This document shows positions 1 to 8,226 of a stretch of DNA of 64,000 nucleotides, piece by piece. The translations under genes were made by a program, and so were the position numbers. The stretch comes from JAHEKO01 sp965212505 (GTDB lineage Bacteria; Acidobacteriota; Thermoanaerobaculia; Multivoradales; JAHEKO01): assembly GCA_965212505.1 (NCBI GenBank), contig OZ243123.1:744001-808000 (forward strand). Direction: 5' to 3'. The notes under the pieces are model-generated. The model was not told where the DNA came from. It saw only the letters and a program-made list of their open reading frames with translations, and did no database searches. Numbering within the stretch: position 1 is the first letter of the stretch; each line of letters opens with the position of its first letter.

Positions 1-39
1 GCCCTGCTGGTCTCTTCGATTTTCGTTTCTCTCGGCGGG

Positions 40-1932
40 TTAGGGCGAGCAGTTGAGCGTGTTGTCGATCTCGACCGAGAAGCTCGCCATTCCCTGGACC
101 GCAAAACCGTCTTCGAACGACACCCCATCCTTGGCCAGGAGGTGGACATCGACGGCCGCAGAGACCTCGAACGCTCCCATGGTCGAGATCGTCGAGTCGG
201 AGCGGTAGGTGCTGGCGAGGTCGTTGAAGCCCTCAGTCAGAACCAGGGGCTCCCCGGAACACGGCGCCTCGCGCCCGAAGATGGTGAATCTCGACTCGCC
301 CGAGGTGGTCGTGTCGAAGGTGTAGCAGGCGCCGGCGAAGAGCAGATCGTATGGGGAGAGCGTCTGAGCCGAGCTGTAGTCGCCGGCTCGATCGGAGGTC
401 GGACCGGCTGTGCCTGTCTCCACCAGCACGTTCTCGAGCGGCGCGATCAGGTCGTTGTTGACGTCGTCCGCGATCCAGTTCAGGCAGCTCGGGTAGAGGC
501 TGCTGCTGCCCGCGAGCAGCGCGCCGCCGAGGTCGCCGTTGGCATTGACGTCCACCGCAGGGTAGGCCCAGGCGATCGTTGAGCTCCAGACGACCGGCTC
601 GCTGAGAATCGTCGTCAAAGACGACTCGTCGAGCCGAACGGCTCGGAGATGCGGCTGTGGGAACGTTCCGTCCTGAGCGGGTGTCCACATGAAGCCGACC
701 ACGCCGTCAGCGACCCAGGCGGCGCCGAGTCGGCTATCGATGAAGCCGCACCAGTTGTTGCCGTCGGGGTCGGGGCAGCTTCGGCCGGCGTTGCTCCAGC
801 TGGTGATGCCGGCGACATCGGTCGACGTCGGGCTCGGGGCGGCGTCCGTCCAGGTCCACACGCGCAGACTAGCCGTCGTGATGTGGTCGGCGAAGTACAT
901 GGTGTCGGTCGCACCGCGCGTCAACTTGAACGAAAAGAAGCTCGTATCGGTGTAGGCGTCCACCGAGACGGAGCTGCAGCTGGCCAGGTCAGACAGGTCG
1001 TAGCGGGCGACAAAGGCGCCCGTGAAGGAGGACCCGGAGGTCGAGAAGACGTTCGACGAGTGATACAGGTAGCCATCGCCTGCGGTCATGTCGGGGAAGT
1101 CGGCCCAGTTGTTGGTGGCGAATCCGTAGTCTTGCGGCGTGGTGTCGAGGAAACAGTCGAAGACGCCGTCGGCTCCTTGGTCGACGTTGATGCGCTGGGT
1201 GCCGGTCGTCCCGTCCTCGATGTACTGCTGCAGGAAGAACAGGGTGTTGGTTGCGGGGTCATAACTCGTGACCTGATCGCAGCAGAAGCCGTCGTTGACC
1301 GGACTGAACGGTCCCGAGAAGGGATTGAGGAAGGCGAAGGAGTCTCCTCGGTCGTCGGAGGTCGCGGCATACCAGTTGCCGGTGTAGAACACCTGGTGGC
1401 CGGCGATCGCAACCGCCGGTTCGTTGGTCGACGAACTGAAACCTCCGGGCGCAACGTCCGACGGCACGGTCTCCTGGAAGACGGTAAACGCGTCTACGCT
1501 GATCCCCTCGGTCGTGGCGCCCAGGGTGCTCTCGGGGCCCGGCTCCGTCGGCACGACAGGGATTTGGGGCAGGGGGCGGACCTCGCCGCGTGGGTTGGCG
1601 CGCAACAAGCGTTCCCGCAGCCGCTCGACCTGGGCGAGCGTCTCAGGGTCCGGCTCGAGTAGCTCCTCTCTCGAGACTCTGCCCTCGGTGCTCGTCTCGA
1701 GGACGAGGTGGAGGGTGCGCCCGGTGTCGGGTCGCACCTCATCCATTGGCGAGGCGGATTCCTCCTCCGGGCTGTTCTCTGCGGAGATCTCACTCTCCGC
1801 GGAGGTCTCAGCCGGAGCAGCGGCTTCAGCCTCCGGCTCATCCTGCGCGAACAGCACGCCGGAGCTGCTCACCAAGAGTGTCGCCAGCATCACGACCAGC
1901 CAAGTGTGTGTCCTCGTCTCCGCTCCCGTCAT
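40..1932 (-). CDS. Secreted Asp-box/BNR-like protein with C-terminal beta tail
   Basis: A 630-residue exported protein of unknown role. I chose the ATG at 1932 because an AGGAGGTGG ribosome site lies just upstream and the protein then begins with a clear signal peptide (hydrophobic WLVVMLATLLVSSSGVLFA, cleavage near residue 29). An Ala/Glu-rich low-complexity stretch follows (about 30-65), then a long beta-rich region with an Asp-box-like motif (SDDRGDSF), as in BNR/sialidase-type propellers. The last 80 residues end in DGVSFEDGFAVQG plus a short strand, a tail that resembles the end of the SGNH hydrolase at 50479-52068. There is no recognisable catalytic site. It is transcribed divergently from phnD. 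Function is not assigned; extracellular or cell-surface location is inferred from the signal peptide. Confidence 0.8.
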   Translation of the reverse strand: MTGAETRTHTWLVVMLATLLVSSSGVLFAQDEPEAEAAAPAETSAESEISAENSPEEESASPMDEVRPDTGRTLHLVLETSTEGRVSREELLEPDPETLAQVERLRERLLRANPRGEVRPLPQIPVVPTEPGPESTLGATTEGISVDAFTVFQETVPSDVAPGGFSSSTNEPAVAIAGHQVFYTGNWYAATSDDRGDSFAFLNPFSGPFSPVNDGFCCDQVTSYDPATNTLFFLQQYIEDGTTGTQRINVDQGADGVFDCFLDTTPQDYGFATNNWADFPDMTAGDGYLYHSSNVFSTSGSSFTGAFVARYDLSDLASCSSVSVDAYTDTSFFSFKLTRGATDTMYFADHITTASLRVWTWTDAAPSPTSTDVAGITSWSNAGRSCPDPDGNNWCGFIDSRLGAAWVADGVVGFMWTPAQDGTFPQPHLRAVRLDESSLTTILSEPVVWSSTIAWAYPAVDVNANGDLGGALLAGSSSLYPSCLNWIADDVNNDLIAPLENVLVETGTAGPTSDRAGDYSSAQTLSPYDLLFAGACYTFDTTTSGESRFTIFGREAPCSGEPLVLTEGFNDLASTYRSDSTISTMGAFEVSAAVDVHLLAKDGVSFEDGFAVQGMASFSVEIDNTLNCSP

Positions 1933-2065
1933 CCACCACCTCCTGCCCACCTCGGCGGGCGAGTCGAGAGGGGCGTGCCCTCTCTCCATGGGTCGCTCGG
2001 CCTTGTCGTCCGGAATTCTAGCCGAAGGTTTCTCGAGATCGGCTAGACTCGCCCTCGCATCGACT

Positions 2066-3430
2066 ATGTCTGCCTCCTCTAGCTCCCCGTGGCTGCCGCG
2101 GATCGGCTGGATCTTCGCCTTGCTGGTCTTCGCGATCTTCGTCTGGGGCCTCGATCGTCGTGGCCGACTCGAGGCGACCGGCGAAGAGCTGGTTCGTATG
2201 CTCTTCGTCCCGTCCGTCGAGCAGGGGACGTTGGTTCAACGTGGAGATGACCTTGCCCGGTTCATCCGCGAAGACAGCGGTCTGGTTCTGCGAACCGAAG
2301 TGCCGACGAGCTACGCTGCGGTGATCCAGGCTCTCGGGTCCGGCCAGGCGGACGTCGCTTGGATGCCCTCGTTCGCGTACGTCATCGCGAACTCCCGTTA
2401 CGGCGCAGAGGCCAAGCTGCAGGTCGTGCGTTCGGCCGATCTGTTCGGCATCGTCGTCACCCGAACCGGGGCGCGGGAGCCTGAGACGCTGGCCGACCTG
2501 GCGGGGCGCACGATCGCCGTGCCCGAGATTCTGAATCCCGACCTCCGAGCCCTGCTCGCCGACGAACTCGACGCGGCGGCGCCCGGCTGGACGGAGGTAT
2601 CCACGGAGAACGATCGCGAAGCGGTGCGCCTTCTCGTGGAGGGCGGCGTGGACGCTGCTCTTTCCAGTCACGTGCCGTCTGGGGACAACGACTTCGTCGG
2701 CGACGGCCGCAAGGAGCTCGAGTACGAGCGCGCCGGAACCTTGCTTCAGACGCAAGTGGTCTACGAGACTCCGGAGCCGGTCGGGGTGCTCAAGAACTAC
2801 TACCACGGCTGCGTCTACGCGCGGACAGACTCGACCATCCGGCGCCTCGACGATCTGACCGGCGCACGTTTCGCGTTCTCGGACGAGACCTCGACCTCGG
2901 GGCACATCTTCCCGCGCATGTTGCTCGATCGAATCGGCGTCTCGCTCGGTCGGGTCTACTACGCCGGAGGGCACCCGAACGTCATCCAGGCGGTGTGGGA
3001 CGGCAAGGCCGACGGCGGCTCGGCGTTCTACTCGCCACCCAACGCCCAGCAGCGGCGAGAGGGCGTTCTGGTCGGAGATGCGCGCTACCTGATCACCCGG
3101 CGCATGAACGATCAGGCGGCGCGCCAGGCGCTGGTGAACGACGTGCGGGTGCTGGCGGTGAGCGATCCGATTCCGAACGATCTCTGCGCGGTGCGTGCCG
3201 GTTTTCCGCCGGCGATCTGGAAACGTTTCGTGGCTTCGTTCGATCGCTTCCTCGAGACCGAGCTCGGGCAGGAGGCGTTCTTCGACCTCCTCGCCGGTGT
3301 GGGAGTGGCGCGCACGGACGACGCCGGCTACGACGGCTTCCGCGCGGCGCTGGCGACCGCAGGCATCAGCGCAGAAGGCCTCCTCGAGGCGGAAGAGGCG
3401 AAGCTGGAGCGACGGAAGGGGGACTCTTGA
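2066..3430 (+). CDS. phnD: Phosphate/phosphite/phosphonate ABC transporter substrate-binding protein (PhnD family)
   Basis: A 454-residue protein of the PhnD family, the solute-binding part of importers for phosphonates, phosphite or phosphate. The reading frame is open far upstream, but the ATG at 2066 is chosen because upstream sequence is the antisense of the preceding gene and this start gives a hydrophobic N-terminal segment (IFALLVFAIFVWG, about 15-29) without a lipobox, so the protein may be anchored by an uncleaved helix. Family features include ADVAWMPSFAYVIAN, DLAGRTIAVPE and SGHIFPRMLL, all typical of PhnD-type periplasmic binding folds. It overlaps the TTG start of phnC by four bases, so the three genes are one operon. 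Substrate cannot be read from sequence; no C-P lyase gene is in the window. Confidence 0.88.
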   Translation: MSASSSSPWLPRIGWIFALLVFAIFVWGLDRRGRLEATGEELVRMLFVPSVEQGTLVQRGDDLARFIREDSGLVLRTEVPTSYAAVIQALGSGQADVAWMPSFAYVIANSRYGAEAKLQVVRSADLFGIVVTRTGAREPETLADLAGRTIAVPEILNPDLRALLADELDAAAPGWTEVSTENDREAVRLLVEGGVDAALSSHVPSGDNDFVGDGRKELEYERAGTLLQTQVVYETPEPVGVLKNYYHGCVYARTDSTIRRLDDLTGARFAFSDETSTSGHIFPRMLLDRIGVSLGRVYYAGGHPNVIQAVWDGKADGGSAFYSPPNAQQRREGVLVGDARYLITRRMNDQAARQALVNDVRVLAVSDPIPNDLCAVRAGFPPAIWKRFVASFDRFLETELGQEAFFDLLAGVGVARTDDAGYDGFRAALATAGISAEGLLEAEEAKLERRKGDS

Positions 3431-4224
3431 GCACCGAGGCGGTTCGGGTAGAGGGAGTCTCGAAGGTCTTCGACCCCGACGTACGAGCCCTCTCCAACGT
3501 CAGCCTCGAGGTCGAGCAGGGCGAATTCCTGGTCGTGATTGGTCTCTCGGGCTCCGGCAAGTCGACACTCCTGCGTTGTATCAACCGGCTGATCGACCCG
3601 ACCGAAGGCCGTATCTGGCTCTTCGGTGAGGAGATCACCGGTGCCGAGGGCGCCAAGCTACGCGCCCTGCGGACGCAGATCGGCATGATCTTCCAGCAGT
3701 TCAACCTGGTGCGGCGACACACGGTGCTGAGCAACGTCCTCTCCGGCTCGCTCGGCCGCGCGTCGCTCTTCGGATCGCTGCTGCTCCAGTATTCGGAAGA
3801 GGAACGGGCGCGCGCGATGGCGGCCCTCGAACGCGTCGGCCTGGGAGGGCGAGGCGGGAGCCGCGCCGACCGGTTGTCGGGCGGTCAGCAGCAGCGGGTG
3901 GCGGTGGCTCGAGCGCTCATGCAGCGGCCTCGACTGATCCTCGCCGACGAGCCGGTGGCGTCGCTCGACCCGGCCTTGCGCCATTCGGTGATGCGGCACA
4001 TCGAGTCGCTGAACCGCGACGAAGGGATGACGGTCGTCTGCACCCTTCACGACGTCGATCTGGTGCAACGGTACGCTACCCGACTGGTCGCGTTGCGTGA
4101 CGGCGAGTTGGTCTACGAGGGCGGTCCGGGCGACTTCGACAGCGACACCTTCCGCGACATCTACGGAGCGGACGCCGAACCCGCCACCGGTCAACTCCTC
4201 GACCGAGAGGAGTCGGCGCCATGA
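3427..4224 (+). CDS. phnC: Phosphonate-type ABC transporter ATP-binding protein
   Basis: A 265-residue ABC ATPase that would power uptake through the PhnE permease. The start is a TTG overlapping the phnD stop (TTGA), preceded by GGAAGGGGG; translation here begins STEAVRVEGVSKVF. Walker A is GLSGSGKST (39-47), the Q-loop is FQQFNLV, the signature is LSGGQQQRVAVARAL (from 150), Walker B is LILADEP (170-176) and a switch histidine is in CTLHDVDL. Length is normal for PhnC. The stop overlaps the phnE start (ATGA). The assignment to the phosphonate/phosphate/phosphite class rests on the FNLVRRHTVLSNVLSG pattern and on the flanking phnD and phnE. Confidence 0.92.
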   Translation: MSTEAVRVEGVSKVFDPDVRALSNVSLEVEQGEFLVVIGLSGSGKSTLLRCINRLIDPTEGRIWLFGEEITGAEGAKLRALRTQIGMIFQQFNLVRRHTVLSNVLSGSLGRASLFGSLLLQYSEEERARAMAALERVGLGGRGGSRADRLSGGQQQRVAVARALMQRPRLILADEPVASLDPALRHSVMRHIESLNRDEGMTVVCTLHDVDLVQRYATRLVALRDGELVYEGGPGDFDSDTFRDIYGADAEPATGQLLDREESAP

Positions 4225-5309
4225 ATCGCATCAAGGCGTTGGTGGTCGATTGGGTACTCCTGGTGCTCTTCGGCCTCATGGTCGAGTTTCTGGTCATCTC
4301 CTTTTCGGGACGACGGGGTCCGACCGGCCTCTTGGTGACCCCCGAGGAGACCCTCGATCTGCTGCACTACGGCTGGCTCGCCCTGGCAGCACTCGGCGCC
4401 GCCTTCCTCTGGCAGACCCTGCGCGGAGAGCGCAACGAGAGCCCGGGTTGGGCCGCCGTCTTCGGAGAGGACGTCGACGAAGCGATTCCGTGGACTCAGA
4501 CCCTCCGGGGCTGGTTCACGCTCCTCTTGATCGAACTGACTTTCCTGACCGGTTGGCTGATCACCGAAGTTCAGCTGATCGACTTTCTGACCCAGTTCTC
4601 GAAGGCCGCCGACATCGTTCGGGGATTGGTCGCCGAAAACGTCTTTGCGCTGTTCCTGCGCAACGCGAGCGAGGTGCCGGTACAGGCTACCGACGTTCTC
4701 CACCAGGGCCTCGTGCTGCTGGTGCAGACCATCTTCCTCGCGTTCATGGCGACGGCGTTTGCGATTCCGGTGGCCTTTGCGATGTCGTTCTTCGCGGCCC
4801 GGAACCTCACCCGAACCACTCGGCTGTCGAGATCGATGTACACGATCGTGCGCGCGATCATGAACATCACCCGTTCGGTCGAGCCGTTGGTCTGGGCGCT
4901 GATCTTCATCTCCTGGGTGGGGATCGGGCCGTTCGCGGGTGTGCTGGCGCTCTGGGTTCACTCGGTGGCCGCACTGGTCAAGCTCTACTCCGAGCAGATC
5001 GAGAGCATCGATCACGGCCCGGTAGAAGCGATCACCGCCACCGGCGCCTCGACCCTGCAGGTGTTGCGCTACGGCGTCGTGCCCCAGGTCATCCCGCCGT
5101 TCCTGTCGTTCACGATCTACCGGTGGGACATCAACGTGCGCATGTCGACGATCATCGGCTTTGTCGGTGGCGGTGGCATCGGCTACATTCTCAAGCCGCG
5201 CGTCGACCTCGGACAGTGGGGCGAGGTGGGGACGTTGGTGATCCTGATCGCCATCACCGTCTGGGCGATGGACATCATCTCGGCGAAGATTCGCGAACGG
5301 ATCGTCTAG
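4221..5309 (+). CDS. phnE: Phosphonate-type ABC transporter permease
   Basis: A 362-residue integral membrane permease forming the channel of the PhnCDE importer. The N-terminal part has two membrane segments (about 9-30 and 48-65) and a loop before the core; the conserved permease region includes AMSFFAARNLTRTT, MNITRSVEPLVWALIF and an EAA-type loop EAITATGASTLQVLRYGVVPQ, followed by GFVGGGGIGY, all hallmarks of PhnE. The start ATG overlaps the phnC stop by four bases, indicating translational coupling. It is longer than many PhnE proteins because of the N-terminal extension. No further gene of phosphonate breakdown follows; the next gene is sppA after 130 bases. Confidence 0.92.
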   Translation: MNRIKALVVDWVLLVLFGLMVEFLVISFSGRRGPTGLLVTPEETLDLLHYGWLALAALGAAFLWQTLRGERNESPGWAAVFGEDVDEAIPWTQTLRGWFTLLLIELTFLTGWLITEVQLIDFLTQFSKAADIVRGLVAENVFALFLRNASEVPVQATDVLHQGLVLLVQTIFLAFMATAFAIPVAFAMSFFAARNLTRTTRLSRSMYTIVRAIMNITRSVEPLVWALIFISWVGIGPFAGVLALWVHSVAALVKLYSEQIESIDHGPVEAITATGASTLQVLRYGVVPQVIPPFLSFTIYRWDINVRMSTIIGFVGGGGIGYILKPRVDLGQWGEVGTLVILIAITVWAMDIISAKIRERIV

Positions 5310-5439
5310 ATCTAGCGCGCCCTAGACGGCTTTGTTACGGATTCCCTGGGGGCCCCGTCGGGGGTCTGCCATGCTCGCTGAAGAAGTGGTCGGACGAACA
5401 TCTCGGCCTCCTCTCTCGTAGGATCCAATTGGAAGAGAC

Positions 5440-7335
5440 ATGACCGAGCCCTATCCGACCCGTCCCCCCGTCCGTCAGCCCCGCCCCTCCCTGCTCGAGC
5501 GCCTCGGACGCCTGGTGCGCAGCCTCTTTCGCATCGTCGAGCTGACCGCGCGCATGGTCGTCAGCTTGGCGATTCTGGCGATCCTCTTTCTGCTGATCGC
5601 CTGGAGTTGGGGTGAAGACGGTCCGGAGGTCAACGAGAGTACGGCCCTGGTGGTGGCGCCCCACGGCTTCCTCGTCGAGCAGCTGGCGGGTCGTCCGACC
5701 GAACGGCTTGTGCTCGAGTTGATGGGTCAGCCCCCTGAACCCGAGACGCTGATGAAGCCGATGCTCGACGCCATCGAGCGCGCCGCGGAGGACGATCGGG
5801 TGAAGGTGCTGGTGCTCGACCTGAACCGCATGGCCGGCGGAGGGCTGAGCAAGCTGGAGGAGCTCGGGGAGGCGATCGAGACCTTTCGCGAGAGCGGCAA
5901 GCCGGTGGTCGCCCACTCCGACTTCTACCTGCAATCGCAGTACTACGTTGCCTCCGCTGCGGACGAGGTGTTCGTGAATCCGATGGGTATGGTGGTGCTG
6001 CAGGGCTACGGCAGCTACCGCCGGTACTACAAAGAGGCGCTCGACAAGATCGAGGCGCGGTGGAACGTGTTCCGGGTCGGCGAGTTCAAGTCGGCGGTCG
6101 AGCCGTATCTGCGCAACGACATGTCGCCGGAGGCCCGCGCCGCGCGACTCGAGTGGCTCGGTGATCTTTGGGGCAGCTACCGAGAGGGGGTCGCCTCCGC
6201 CCGCGAGTTGGACCCCCAGGCGGTCGAGGACTACGCCGAGAGCTACCACCTGAAGCTCGAGGAGTACGGCGGCGACTCGGCGAAGCTGGCTCTCGAAGAG
6301 GGGCTGGTCGATCAGGTTGTCAGTCGTGACCAGATTCGCGATCGTCTGATCGAACTCGCCGGCGAAGACGAGGCGACCGGTTCGTACCATCGCATTGGAC
6401 ATCTCTCCTACCTCGCCGCAACAGACGAGCCGGAGCGGGACGGTGAGGGCGTTGTCGCCGTGGTGGTCGCCAAGGGGTCGATTCTCGACGGCAGTCAGCC
6501 GCCGGGGACCATCGGCGGCGACTCGACGGCACGCCTGATCCGGGAAGCGCGAGAGGACGAAGATGTCGATGCCGTGGTGCTTCGCGTCGACAGCCCCGGT
6601 GGCAGTGCCTTCGCCGCCGAGGTGATCCGCCGTGAGGTCGAGTTGACTCAGGCGGCCGGCAAACCGGTCATCGCCTCGATGGGCAGCGTCGCCGCTTCGG
6701 GTGGCTACTGGATCTCGATGACCACCGACGAGATCTGGGCCAGCGACACGACCATCACCGGTTCGATCGGCATCTACGCGATGGTGCCGACGTTCGAGCG
6801 CAGTCTTCTAAAGCTGGGCGTCCACAACGACGGCGTTGGCACGCACCCGCTGGCCGGCATCTCCGGTGTCGACCGGGATCTCCCGGAAGAGGCACAGCGA
6901 GCGGTCCAGTCGACGATCGATCAGGGCTATCGGGAGTTCATCACCAAGGCGGCCACCGGACGAGGTATGTCGGTCGGTGAACTCGACAGCATCGCGCGGG
7001 GTCGGGTCTGGAGCGGCTCGGACGCCTTCGAGCGGGGCCTGGTCGACAAGATCGGCGGTCTCGACGACGCGGTGGCCTCGGCGGCCGTGAACGCCGATCT
7101 CGGCGAGGACTATCAGGTCTGGTATTTCGAGGAGCAGCCGACGCAGCGCGAGCAGCTCCTCTCCTGGTTCCTATCGCGAGCCCGTCCCTGGCTGGGCTTG
7201 GAAGGTCGCATGCCACGCGGCGGCAACCTCCTGAATCACCCGCTGGTCCAGGGGATGGTCGACGATCTGGAGCTGGTCAGCAGCACTCAGCAACCCTACT
7301 CGGCGCTGGCCTACTGCTTCTGCGACTACCGGTAG
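5440..7335 (+). CDS. sppA: Signal peptide peptidase SppA, 67K tandem-domain type
   Basis: A 631-residue membrane-bound serine protease that degrades cleaved signal peptides. It has one N-terminal membrane segment (MVVSLAILAILFLLIAWSW, about 39-57) and two tandem S49 domains as in the E. coli protein. The Ser/Lys dyad is split between the domains: the lysine is K217 in RVGEFKSAVEP and the serine is S420 in GSVAASGGYW. The DSPGGS motif (about 384-389) of the second domain is present. The ATG at 5440 follows GGAAGAG at good spacing. The C-terminus (SALAYCFCDYR) has an unusual pair of cysteines after the protease domain. It lies downstream of phnE but with 130 bases and its own ribosome site, so it may be a separate transcript. 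Confidence 0.93.
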   Translation: MTEPYPTRPPVRQPRPSLLERLGRLVRSLFRIVELTARMVVSLAILAILFLLIAWSWGEDGPEVNESTALVVAPHGFLVEQLAGRPTERLVLELMGQPPEPETLMKPMLDAIERAAEDDRVKVLVLDLNRMAGGGLSKLEELGEAIETFRESGKPVVAHSDFYLQSQYYVASAADEVFVNPMGMVVLQGYGSYRRYYKEALDKIEARWNVFRVGEFKSAVEPYLRNDMSPEARAARLEWLGDLWGSYREGVASARELDPQAVEDYAESYHLKLEEYGGDSAKLALEEGLVDQVVSRDQIRDRLIELAGEDEATGSYHRIGHLSYLAATDEPERDGEGVVAVVVAKGSILDGSQPPGTIGGDSTARLIREAREDEDVDAVVLRVDSPGGSAFAAEVIRREVELTQAAGKPVIASMGSVAASGGYWISMTTDEIWASDTTITGSIGIYAMVPTFERSLLKLGVHNDGVGTHPLAGISGVDRDLPEEAQRAVQSTIDQGYREFITKAATGRGMSVGELDSIARGRVWSGSDAFERGLVDKIGGLDDAVASAAVNADLGEDYQVWYFEEQPTQREQLLSWFLSRARPWLGLEGRMPRGGNLLNHPLVQGMVDDLELVSSTQQPYSALAYCFCDYR

Positions 7336-8166
7336 TCAGCCGAGCTGGCTCTTGAGGTGCTCGATCGGGCCGACGAGCTCGCCGGGTGGAAACTCGACCG
7401 TGTCCTTGTTGCCACCGGCGTGGTGGCCGTTGCGGTCGAGGTAGTCGACCTCGGTCTTGGTCACCTCCCAGCGAACCGAGCGCGGGTTGTCGGTCGCCAT
7501 TTCGCGGAAGTCAGAGAGCGCCTGTTGTTCTGTGGGACTCAGCGCACGCGGCTCGAACGGCTCGAAGTCCGCCTTGCGGATCACGTGCTGCTCGTAGAGC
7601 TCGTAGGCGGCGGCGATGGTTTGCGCACGGATCGGGTCCGAGGGCGCGCCGTCGATGGTGTGACGGTGTCGGATCTCCCAGAAGTTCTGCGCCCGCTTGG
7701 TCGCGAGATGTACGGCGGAGTCCTGCATCAACTTCGACACCGCATGCTGGTCTTCGAGACTGAACAGGTCTTCAGGGGGCGGCTCGGGCGCTTCCGGCTC
7801 CTCGTCGAGCGGCTCCGAGGGAACCTCGTCCACCTCGGGCTCCTCGGGTGAGGAGGGTTCGTCCACCTCGGGCTCCTCGGACACAGTGGGTTCCTCGATC
7901 GGCGGCTCTACGACCGGCGGCTCTTCGGCCACCGGCGGCTCGAGAATGGCCGCTTCGACGAGAGCGCGTGCCGCCTCGACCCCTTCGCCGGCGCTGTCGA
8001 TCGCCCGCCGAGCCTCCCTGCGTTGAGAGCGCAGGTCGCTCACGTCTGCGCCCGCGTCACGTAAGACCGCAATGGTCGACTTGATGTCGGCGAGCGCGCT
8101 GCGCGCCGTCTCGAGGCTCTTGATGGCCTCGTCCAACTGCTCCAGCGTCCGGCTCTTCTCGAACAC
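7336..8166 (-). CDS. Unknown protein: coiled coil, Pro/Glu linker, conserved-looking C-terminal domain
   Basis: A 276-residue protein that I do not recognise. It starts at a GTG at 8166 preceded by GAGGAGGT. There is no signal peptide. Residues 1-75 are heptad-like and charged (EQLDEAIKSLETARSALADIK), a likely coiled coil. Residues 76-135 are almost entirely Pro, Glu, Val and Ser, including two copies of an EEPEVDE unit encoded by a 22-base DNA repeat with a 33-base period. Residues 136-276 form a mixed domain with FWEIRHRHTIDGAPSDP, ALSDFREMATDNPRSVRWEV and a histidine/glycine loop NGHHAGGNKDTVEF. It meets sppA tail to tail, and the VWA gene starts upstream on the same strand with 60 bases between that gene's stop and this start. 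Confidence 0.75.
   Translation of the reverse strand: MFEKSRTLEQLDEAIKSLETARSALADIKSTIAVLRDAGADVSDLRSQRREARRAIDSAGEGVEAARALVEAAILEPPVAEEPPVVEPPIEEPTVSEEPEVDEPSSPEEPEVDEVPSEPLDEEPEAPEPPPEDLFSLEDQHAVSKLMQDSAVHLATKRAQNFWEIRHRHTIDGAPSDPIRAQTIAAAYELYEQHVIRKADFEPFEPRALSPTEQQALSDFREMATDNPRSVRWEVTKTEVDYLDRNGHHAGGNKDTVEFPPGELVGPIEHLKSQLG
7826..7880 (-). repeat. 22-base direct repeat, 33-base period, in the Pro/Glu linker
   Basis: The same 22 bases occur at 7826-7847 and 7859-7880. They encode the repeated EEPEVDE segment of the linker in the gene at 7336-8166. This is an in-frame low-complexity expansion and not a regulatory element. Confidence 0.85.
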
Positions 8167-8226
8167 GTAGACCTCCTCGTCTGACTGTTGAGACTCTGCT
8201 CAGAACGTATCAGATGGGGCGGCGGC

